In this document: in pieces, positions 1-5,601 of the stretch
Position numbering within the stretch: the stretch's first letter is position 1
Layout of the letters: the number at the start of each line of letters is the position of its first letter
Origin: JBOFWL01 sp051653605
Lineage (GTDB): Bacteria > Spirochaetota > Brevinematia > Brevinematales > Brevinemataceae
Assembly: GCA_051653605.1 (NCBI GenBank)
Contig: JBOFWL010000158.1
Coordinates: forward strand, 1-11,328
Length of the DNA stretch: 11,328 nucleotides
Direction: 5' to 3'
The notes under the pieces: generated by a model
What the model was told of the DNA's origin: nothing
Databases searched by the model: none
What the model saw: the letters and a program-made list of their open reading frames with translations, nothing else
Program-made: the position numbers and the translations under genes

Positions 1-141
1 ATGTTGTTCTGGACTAATCAAACCATTTAACGCAATGCCGGCGTCTTGTCCATTAATAGTTTTTGTACCATCTGGTCCGTCAAGAAGTAAGACGTTTGAA
101 TTACTCATGGCGTTAACTAATGGGTATTCATTAATTCTCAT
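1..141 (-). CDS. N-terminus of a phage structural/appendage protein (partial)
   Basis: Only the first 47 codons are inside the window; the gene runs off the left edge. The start ATG (139-141) follows a strong AAGGAGG site, 11 bp after the stop of the gene before it. The visible residues begin MRINEYPLVN, then a short hydrophobic stretch NVLLLDGPDGTKTI. From memory, N-termini of this type (a short 'INEYP...LLLDGPDGTK' segment) occur on phage structural proteins of Bacillota encoded downstream of tail fibres; this is recollection, not a search. Its place directly after the fibre gene and its co-translation fit a tail appendage or accessory virion protein. The functional part is outside the window, so nothing more specific can be said. 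Confidence 0.6.
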   Translation of the reverse strand, partial: MRINEYPLVNAMSNSNVLLLDGPDGTKTINGQDAGIALNGLISPEQH

Positions 142-152
142 AATATTCCTCC

Positions 153-458
153 TTATAGTTCAATGTCACACATCATTGCAACATATTCAATATCAGAACG
201 AAGTTTTTCGTTTTCTGAAATTGGTGGTTTTTCTTGGATTAAAATCCACCATTTATTTTCCCAATTGGCAATTCTAACCAATTCCATGTTTTCTAAAACT
301 TCTTCATTAATTCCGTCAGTAATGATAACTGGCGAAATAACACCGTCGAATGTTTCTTCAACAACCTCTACGTCGCTGACATAATTATTCCCATTTAATA
401 CTAAATTTGAAATTGCGTTTCCATTTGCCAAACGCATAGTATATTTTTTATTAGCCAT
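153..458 (-). CDS. small phage protein of unknown function next to the tail fibre gene
   Basis: Encodes 101 residues. It starts at ATG after an AGGAG site, 15 bp downstream of the tail fibre gene stop. There is no signal peptide or membrane segment. The N-terminal half reads as beta strands (KYTMRLANGNAISNLVLNGNNYV). It is followed by an acidic middle, a Trp-rich strand (ANWENKWWILIQE) and a helical C-terminus ending in LRSDIEYVAMMCDIEL. Short proteins with this layout and a closing 'IEYVAMM' helix are, from memory, found beside tail-fibre genes in phages of Bacillota, where they are annotated as hypothetical. The position suggests a fibre-assembly or small virion protein, but nothing in the sequence proves a function. 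Confidence 0.7.
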   Translation of the reverse strand: MANKKYTMRLANGNAISNLVLNGNNYVSDVEVVEETFDGVISPVIITDGINEEVLENMELVRIANWENKWWILIQEKPPISENEKLRSDIEYVAMMCDIEL

Positions 459-473
459 AATAATCTCCTATTC

Positions 474-1685
474 TTAAATTATTTGTAGACGAATTTGAGC
501 TTTTAAATCATTCGTTGATGAATCTAAAACCGATTGACCAGAACTGTCTTCTAATGATTCAATTAAAGATTGTGATTCTCTTAAAGATTGAATAATTTCA
601 AACACTTTATTAATAGTTAAGTTGTTTTCAATGTCGGCTACTTGTGAAGATAGATTGTCCCAACCAACTACACTCATTGATCCATCTGCTTCAACGAAAA
701 CTTTTCCATCAGTACCGCTTGTGCTTTTAACAATACCTGTTGTAGTCGTTGTAGCGATTCCGACAGGATCGTAGTTAATGATATAACCAAATACAAAAGA
801 AGTTCCGTTATAAATATAACGAGTTGTTGAATCGTTTTGTGTTTCATCATCTAAAACGTACGTAAAATCTCCAACGTTTGTTGAAGATGGAATTGCGTAA
901 GCATCTAATGCGGCCTTAGTGGCAAAACTGACACCAATAAATCTACCACCTTGTTGCTGTAAAGAAGTGACGTCTGAACGAAGATTTGTTATTTCATTAT
1001 AAGCCTCTGGCGTCATAATACCGACCGTTTCATCATTAACGATCGGCATAATTCTTGTGTACGTTGAGGTCGTTTGATTACTTGCGTTATAACGTGTAAC
1101 AGTAATCTTTAATTCAGTATCGTCTGCCGTAGGGTTCAAATCAGTAATAACCTGTGGCAATTCGGTTCGATTTATTTTATTGGTGTTAAGTAGACTTTCT
1201 GCGGCTAAAGCACGTTCTCTTTCCGTTTGTTCGGCTAAAGAGGCTCTGTTTATTTCGTCTAAAAGGTCCTTTACAAGACCTCCATTTTGATTTCCAACAG
1301 TGGTCTCTAAATCACTTACTTGTTGGTCGATTATTGAAATGTTTAATTGGTTTGTATTTGATTGATCAATAACGTTCGAAAGATTGTCTTGAACCGTTTG
1401 TAAATCATTAGCCGTAAATACTCTAGCCACTTTAACGCCAGAACTCCATGCAAGAGCGCCTGAAGGTCTTTGTACAGTTAATTGGTTGTTGTTCAATCCA
1501 ATAGCGGTGACTAAAACAGTCTCTGTTATTGTTCGATCTATTCCAATGGTTAATGGATATGGAACTGTTTGTGGTAAAATTTCCGCATTACCAACATTGA
1601 CATAAATGTCGGTTGGCAAAAGATCTCCTGTTAAAAAAGTTGACGGAGAATCTTTTTGCGGCGAATACATAGTTTTTTTAATCAT
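474..1685 (-). CDS. tail fibre / baseplate protein, probable receptor-binding appendage
   Basis: Encodes 403 residues, starting at ATG behind an AAAGGAG site. The N-terminal ~95 residues (start MIKKTMYSPQKDSPSTFL; later LTVQRPSGALAWSSGVKVAR, VFTAND) look like the attachment domain seen on many Gram-positive phage fibres. Residues ~95-175 are heptad-like and charged (LQTVQDNLSNVIDQ; RASLAEQTERERALAAE), which suggests a trimeric coiled coil. Residues ~185-235 contain a strand-rich module ending VNDETVGIMTPEAYNEI. Residues ~245-340 hold a fibre module with VGDFTYVLDD, TTRYIYNG, YDPVGIATTTTTGIV and SMSVVGWDNLSS. The C-terminal ~60 residues return to coiled coil. No enzyme motif was seen. It follows the Tal-like gene by 18 bp, the usual place for a host-binding fibre. 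Receptor binding is inferred from position and architecture. Confidence 0.8.
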   Translation of the reverse strand: MIKKTMYSPQKDSPSTFLTGDLLPTDIYVNVGNAEILPQTVPYPLTIGIDRTITETVLVTAIGLNNNQLTVQRPSGALAWSSGVKVARVFTANDLQTVQDNLSNVIDQSNTNQLNISIIDQQVSDLETTVGNQNGGLVKDLLDEINRASLAEQTERERALAAESLLNTNKINRTELPQVITDLNPTADDTELKITVTRYNASNQTTSTYTRIMPIVNDETVGIMTPEAYNEITNLRSDVTSLQQQGGRFIGVSFATKAALDAYAIPSSTNVGDFTYVLDDETQNDSTTRYIYNGTSFVFGYIINYDPVGIATTTTTGIVKSTSGTDGKVFVEADGSMSVVGWDNLSSQVADIENNLTINKVFEIIQSLRESQSLIESLEDSSGQSVLDSSTNDLKAQIRLQII

Positions 1686-1703
1686 CTTTATTCTCCTTTC
1701 AGA

Positions 1704-3797
1704 TTAGTATTGACCTCCGCCATGCGCGTTTGTAAAGAGACGAATTTGGAAAGTACATTCAATACGGGTTAAACCGTTCGGCACAATTCGAATTGTGTGT
1801 TGACCGCGCATAATATTCCCGTTCGCATTTTTACTCATATAAGATATTAAATTAACGTTATTTATTGAACTATTATATGAACCGACTAAAACATCGTCTA
1901 AATAAATCAACATACTTGACGCTGAAGGCCCTTTATAAATTCCATACTCAATTTGATGAGTGTGATTAGGTAATGTTATATCGTGAGTATGACTCGGAAT
2001 TGATACACTATGAGTATGACTCGGAATTGATACACTATGAGTATGACTCGGAATTGATACACTATGAGTATGACTCGGAATTGATACACTGTGTGAGTGA
2101 TCAGAAATTGTGACTGAATGCGTATGACTCGGAATTGATACACTATGAGTATGCGACGATATAGAAACGGTATGTCTATGAGAGTCGTTATGCGAGTGAT
2201 AACGAAAAGGATGTCTATGACCATCGGCGGTTAATACTGGCGAACTACTAGCAGGATGCTGTTGATTGTTATCCCATACCGCGTCGCCAACTTTTGTGTT
2301 ATCGTTATACGTCGTCGTCGATGTACTACTACCGCCAGCAGATGAAGATTGTTGAGAAGATCCTCCTCCAGAAGATGTAACACTTCCACCGCCCCCCGAC
2401 GTTGATGATTGAGTTGTATTGCCACCAGCAGATGAAGTTTGGTTACTGTTGCCACCAGCAGATGAAGTTTGTTGAGACGCACCTCCTCCAGAAGAAGTGA
2501 CATTACTACTACCTCCGCCAGAGGTTGATTGAGTTCTTGCTCCTCCGCCTTGTGTGGCTTTCGAATAAGCTCTAAAACTGGTTAAGCGAGCGGAAAAACT
2601 AATTTCATTTACATGAACGGCGTTTTCCGGAATTATAAATGTTATTTCAGATGGATTTGAAGGATCTGCATTATCGTAAAAGCTATCAGTGAAGATGCTT
2701 TCAGACCCTTGAGAATATGTTTCGCTAATTCTCTGTTTTTCAGCAATATTGGCCATACTTTCACCAACATCGATCGTTCCTACACCTAGAGTAATTAAAC
2801 CAGATTGTGGCGCTCCAGATAAATCTTTTTTAGAGATTTTTTGAACTACCATGTATTCATCAAGAACTCCAGATACAACGCGCACTGTGTCTCCGATGTT
2901 TAAATTTGCCGCCTCAGATATCGTCTGTATGTCAATGTCGTAAGTAACGGAAGGTTCTTCGAGTTTTTTTAACATTGCTTGACCAGTGGCTTTCAACGAT
3001 TCTTCGATTGTAAATCTTTCATCTGTCCAAACTTGTGTTATAACTCCATATTTAGCAACATTAGCTGATTCTAAATATGGCACTCCATTATTAACGTTAG
3101 AGATGCCTAATTTATTATCGCCCTCACCATAACCATAACAATATAATCGAGTTGTTAAATTTGTTGGATCGGACGTTCTTGTGATTCCAGAAATATTCTT
3201 ACGATATCGAATGTCTGTAACAGCTTCTTTCTTGGTTTGAAGTAAACGTAAACGCCATGGAAATGTAGTTGTGTCAAAATCCCAATAATAGTCTGTTTCT
3301 GAAAATGGATTCACCACAGAATATAAAGCGGACAATAAATTTTCATCTTGCCATCCATAGAGATATTGGTGTGCATATTCACAAATTTCTAATATCCATC
3401 GACGGTCTATTTGTTGGTCTAAAATATAAGCTAATACTTGTGGAGTATAAGTTCCCAAATTACCTATTTCGTGCCAACCAAGCATTGTGTCGTCTAACAA
3501 AGTACTTAGTACATGTTCCAATTCATAAGTAACTGAAGCATCAGTTCCTAAAGAATCTTCAACTCTTGGCATAATTCGAAATAAACCGACGTATTTGTCT
3601 TGTTTACCGCCATCTACGTCCCAAATTTCAACTAAGTTAAAAGGTTCGCAATATTGATTTTTTTCGTCAGAATAAGGCATAGAAAAAGAGGCGGTCCATA
3701 ACGCATTGATTGGTTTTACATATCCAATATCATACGCGTTTTGTAAGTAGGCAAGGCGTTTCCGCGTATACCCATCATAAACAGCAAGTGGTTTCAC
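1704..3797 (-). CDS. Tal-like tail hub/spike protein with Gly/Ser linker and His-x-His needle
   Basis: Encodes 697 residues. It uses a GTG start (3795-3797), supported by an AAAGGAGG site 7 nt upstream. Residues ~1-370 resemble the N-terminal hub domain of Gram-positive phage minor structural (Tal, prophage-tail) proteins, which caps the tail tube below Dit: opening LAVYDGYTRKRLAYLQNAYD, then VEIWDVDGG, KYVGLFRI, TTRLYCYGYGEGD and LNIGDTVRVV. Residues 417-496 are low-complexity Gly/Ser/Thr/Gln with seven decamers. Residues 527-614 contain eleven HxH motifs, nine at an exact 9-residue spacing. The last ~80 residues form a separate probably beta-rich domain ending GGGQY. HxH motifs bind iron in the T4 gp37 fibre tip, so a trimeric metal-stabilised needle is inferred. 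No peptidase or glycosidase motif was recognised. Confidence 0.85.
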   Translation of the reverse strand: MKPLAVYDGYTRKRLAYLQNAYDIGYVKPINALWTASFSMPYSDEKNQYCEPFNLVEIWDVDGGKQDKYVGLFRIMPRVEDSLGTDASVTYELEHVLSTLLDDTMLGWHEIGNLGTYTPQVLAYILDQQIDRRWILEICEYAHQYLYGWQDENLLSALYSVVNPFSETDYYWDFDTTTFPWRLRLLQTKKEAVTDIRYRKNISGITRTSDPTNLTTRLYCYGYGEGDNKLGISNVNNGVPYLESANVAKYGVITQVWTDERFTIEESLKATGQAMLKKLEEPSVTYDIDIQTISEAANLNIGDTVRVVSGVLDEYMVVQKISKKDLSGAPQSGLITLGVGTIDVGESMANIAEKQRISETYSQGSESIFTDSFYDNADPSNPSEITFIIPENAVHVNEISFSARLTSFRAYSKATQGGGARTQSTSGGGSSNVTSSGGGASQQTSSAGGNSNQTSSAGGNTTQSSTSGGGGSVTSSGGGSSQQSSSAGGSSTSTTTYNDNTKVGDAVWDNNQQHPASSSPVLTADGHRHPFRYHSHNDSHRHTVSISSHTHSVSIPSHTHSVTISDHSHSVSIPSHTHSVSIPSHTHSVSIPSHTHSVSIPSHTHDITLPNHTHQIEYGIYKGPSASSMLIYLDDVLVGSYNSSINNVNLISYMSKNANGNIMRGQHTIRIVPNGLTRIECTFQIRLFTNAHGGGQY
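1982..2170 (-). repeat. 27-bp tandem repeat encoding HxH nonapeptides
   Basis: Three consecutive copies (2009-2035, 2036-2062, 2063-2089) are identical at the base level. The unit at 1982-2008 is nearly identical, the one at 2090-2116 is diverged, 2117-2143 is close again and 2144-2170 diverges. The period is a multiple of three, so each copy adds nine residues of the SHTHSVSIP type in frame. Synonymous sites in the central copies have not diverged, which implies recent expansion or homogenisation by slippage or recombination. The repeat lies wholly inside the Tal-like gene. Confidence 0.95.
2319..2528 (-). repeat. 30-bp tandem repeat encoding seven Gly/Ser-rich decapeptides
   Basis: Residues 424-493 of the Tal-like protein divide cleanly into seven 10-residue units: STSGGGSSNV, TSSGGGASQQ, TSSAGGNSNQ, TSSAGGNTTQ, SSTSGGGGSV, TSSGGGSSQQ, SSSAGGSSTS. 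At the DNA level, 2419-2441 and 2449-2471 are identical 23-bp segments 30 bp apart, and the segment starting near 2333 matches the one near 2453 at a 120-bp (four-unit) offset. The array joins the hub domain to the His-rich needle and probably forms an extended or flexible linker. Confidence 0.9.
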
Positions 3798-3804
3798 AAA
3801 AACG

Positions 3805-3812
3805 CCTCCTTT
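3805..3812 (-). promoter_or_regulatory. ribosome binding site that decides the GTG start of the Tal-like gene
   Basis: AAAGGAGG on the minus strand, 7 nt before GTG (3795-3797). The site directly abuts the TAG stop (3813-3815) of the upstream tip protein gene. Reinitiation by ribosomes finishing the upstream gene is therefore likely. This supports a GTG start rather than an internal ATG. Confidence 0.85.
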
Positions 3813-4589
3813 CTACAACCATCTATTCTGCCAAATGGCAGTCACGTTAATTTCTTCTCCGGCATCGGTTTCAATGACAACATCGTTTTCTCCTGGTGAT
3901 AACTCGAAGAAGACGCTATCGGTCGTGACTGACGAAACATCTTGTCGATATCCAAAATATACAGATAACAAATCTGTATCAATAATAACTCTTTCTCCTG
4001 GAAGAAGATTTATTCCATCAAGTTCAAAAATATTTTCGTTTAGAGCGCCAAGTCTTCTTAATGAGAAATCGCCGTTTCCATTGATGATAGAAGTTAATGC
4101 CAACAGTAAAACTATAGAATTTTCGTAACCACTCATTCCAACAAAATTTAGAATATCAATCGGAGTTTTTATAACTAACTCACATGAAGTAGACCCATGT
4201 CCGCTTGGTCGAAAAGTCATGTGTTGATAAACAAAATCACCAATGGACGTAAAAGAACTTGATCCAAAAAGGGCCGAAGCGAACGGGGTCCGCGAAACGA
4301 TACCTGGAGTTAAATTCCCACCGCCCTGTAAACGAAACTGAAGAGGAAGTCTTAAACGAATTTCAGACGATTTTAAATCGCCATTACTCTCATAATTACA
4401 ACCAACATCAGTTCTAAGATGTATGTTAGGGCGTAAATCACCAGAGCCTGTCAAACTTCTTAAAGGCAGTGGATACGCAATAACAACGCGCATGGACATT
4501 CTTCCCGATGCATATAAAGAACCAACCATACCATCTGAGGAGACGCTTCTGTCATAAGCGTTCCGATCAAATAGGTTCTTATCGAACAT
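3813..4589 (-). CDS. tail-tip protein with ~20-residue internal repeats and Dit-like C-terminus
   Basis: Encodes 258 residues. It starts at ATG behind GAGGAGGTGA, 18 bp after the preceding gene. The N-terminus repeats an FD..(L/Y) pattern (MFDKNLFDRNAYDRS), which from memory occurs on tail-tip proteins of Bacillota phages. Residues ~29-175 carry a repeat of about 20.5 residues marked by a Gly-x-x turn: G29, G50-D-L, G70-D-L, G91-N-L, S111, G132, G154, G173-D-F. Strands rich in Arg, Leu and Ile lie between the turns. Residues ~190-258 (GINLLPGERVIIDTD; FFELSPGENDVVIETDAGEE; closing WQNRWL) resemble the C-terminal beta domain of Dit-type distal tail proteins. The placement between Dit-like and Tal-like genes fits a tail-tip component. 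The exact role of the repeat domain is unknown. Confidence 0.75.
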   Translation of the reverse strand: MFDKNLFDRNAYDRSVSSDGMVGSLYASGRMSMRVVIAYPLPLRSLTGSGDLRPNIHLRTDVGCNYESNGDLKSSEIRLRLPLQFRLQGGGNLTPGIVSRTPFASALFGSSSFTSIGDFVYQHMTFRPSGHGSTSCELVIKTPIDILNFVGMSGYENSIVLLLALTSIINGNGDFSLRRLGALNENIFELDGINLLPGERVIIDTDLLSVYFGYRQDVSSVTTDSVFFELSPGENDVVIETDAGEEINVTAIWQNRWL

Positions 4590-4607
4590 GGCGTCTCACC
4601 TCCTCTT

Positions 4608-5003
4608 TTAAGTTTCTGACACAGAAAGACTTCCGATTGGCACAATCGGCTGAACGCCTTGATTCAATTGATAAGTAGCTGCCAACGCACCATAATAAAC
4701 AAGATCTCCACCGTTCTGCGCAGTTTTTAACCCAGCGTATGCAATAGAACCACTTGCCGATGGAACTACACCAAACTGAATAAGAGCCGAATTAGAAATA
4801 ACGGCCGCGCCACCAGAAAGTTGTGGAGCAGAAAAAGTTACCGCTTGTCTTTGATAACCGTCGTAACTTGCTTCTGTACCAGTATCAGCGTCTGTTGGAT
4901 TCGTTGAATAAAGCGCTAGATAAAGCTGAGTCGGTTGACTCACGCTCTGATTTCGTGCTAGAAAATTTAGCACCATTTGTTTAGCTGTATTTGATTTAGC
5001 CAT
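4608..5003 (-). CDS. Gp80-like putative phage tail protein
   Basis: Encodes 131 residues. It starts at ATG behind AAGGAGG, 13 bp after the Dit-like gene. The pattern includes a helical start (KSNTAKQMVLNFLARNQSV) and then YLALYSTNPTDADTGTEASY, YQRQAVTFSAP, YAGLKTAQNGGDLVYYGALA and PIVPIGSLSV. It matches my memory of a widespread small phage family, variously called Gp80-like or tail-fibre-like, in which 'LALYTTNPTDADTGTE', 'RQAVTF' and 'GGNLLYYGAL' are conserved. Members are around this length, so the protein looks complete. There is no signal peptide or membrane segment. Its place among tail-tip genes suggests a small virion component, and biochemical function is not established from sequence. 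Confidence 0.75.
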   Translation of the reverse strand: MAKSNTAKQMVLNFLARNQSVSQPTQLYLALYSTNPTDADTGTEASYDGYQRQAVTFSAPQLSGGAAVISNSALIQFGVVPSASGSIAYAGLKTAQNGGDLVYYGALAATYQLNQGVQPIVPIGSLSVSET

Positions 5004-5016
5004 GAATAAATCCTCC

Positions 5017-5586
5017 TTAATCGTTTATAAATCTAGATGTAATTACTAAATTTTTAATAGGTTTTGTTCCTGTATTCTTAATGACAAGACGTACAGGAGT
5101 TTTTACAGTACCTTCTGTTTGAATCGAAAATGGTTCTCCACTTTGTAAATCCAGAGTCATTTGTTGTGCGGTTTCATAAGCAAATGGGTGGTTGATTGTG
5201 AATTCGAGATCGAATGTAGCGTACTCCAAAGCTTTTACCGTTGGAGGGGCCGAACTTAAGAACGCATTGTAATGCATTTCTGGCTCGTAATCATACGTTA
5301 ATTCACCAACGCCATCTAACCATCCCGCAATAAGACGAACTTGTCTTTGTAAAGACACGCCTTCTTGTGCAACATAAGAACAAGAAATAGATTCAACACG
5401 AGTTTGATACCCGCCGTCTTCTTGAATTACTGCTGTTGATCGACCAGGGATTTTGATTAAACTTCTCCTCTTAAGAGGAGATAAAACTCGATCTCCAGGA
5501 GTCTCGCGAACTCCAAAGACCGAGCTATGAATACCTTTAAAAGTAAAACCGCCAATTGTAGACGGTAGATTTACAGGACGTGACAT
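5017..5586 (-). CDS. Dit-like distal tail protein (siphovirus tail component)
   Basis: Encodes 189 residues. It starts at ATG behind AGAGGAG, 15 bp after the tape measure stop. It shows the Dit N-terminal pattern: FTFKGIHSSVFGV near residues 13-25, then KIPGRSTAVIQEDGGYQTRV, an ISCSYV strand, the helix RQVRLIAGWLDGVGEL, YDYEPEMHYNAFL, and a closing FDLEFTINHPFAYE. The last ~45 residues form a further beta module (GTVKTPVRLVIKNTGTKPIKNLVI). Dit rings join the tail tube to the host-binding tip in Gram-positive siphoviruses. The position directly after the tape measure is canonical. At 189 residues it is shorter than full two-domain Dit proteins, and the neighbouring 258-residue protein carries another Dit-like C-terminal domain, so the Dit function may be split or duplicated. 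Confidence 0.85.
   Translation of the reverse strand: MSRPVNLPSTIGGFTFKGIHSSVFGVRETPGDRVLSPLKRRSLIKIPGRSTAVIQEDGGYQTRVESISCSYVAQEGVSLQRQVRLIAGWLDGVGELTYDYEPEMHYNAFLSSAPPTVKALEYATFDLEFTINHPFAYETAQQMTLDLQSGEPFSIQTEGTVKTPVRLVIKNTGTKPIKNLVITSRFIND
5464..5481. repeat. 18-bp perfect palindrome inside the Dit-like gene
   Basis: The sequence TCTCCTCTTAAGAGGAGA reads the same on both strands, with no spacer. It encodes Ser-Pro-Leu-Lys-Arg-Arg in the Dit-like frame. Its second half is SD-like (AAGAGGAG) and its first half is complementary to that. No function is established. Confidence 0.9.
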
Positions 5587-5601
5587 TCTACATCTCCTCT
5601 C

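Noticed and set aside
142..152. Promoters or terminators in the short gaps between genes
   Set aside because: The gaps are 6-24 bp and are filled by ribosome binding sites. No hairpin followed by a T-run and no -35/-10 pair fits within them.
1982..2170. CRISPR-like array
   Set aside because: The 27-bp units are directly adjacent without spacers, are in frame, and encode the HxH nonapeptides of a structural protein.
1976..2503. Two minus-strand open frames (1976-2224 and 2231-2503) overlapping the Tal-like gene
   Set aside because: They are out-of-frame readings of the 27-bp and 30-bp repeats. Their low-complexity products only reflect repeat translation in another frame.
4460..4645. 61-residue minus-strand frame overlapping the start of the tip protein gene
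   Set aside because: It overlaps two well-supported genes that have their own ribosome sites, and shows no recognisable protein pattern.
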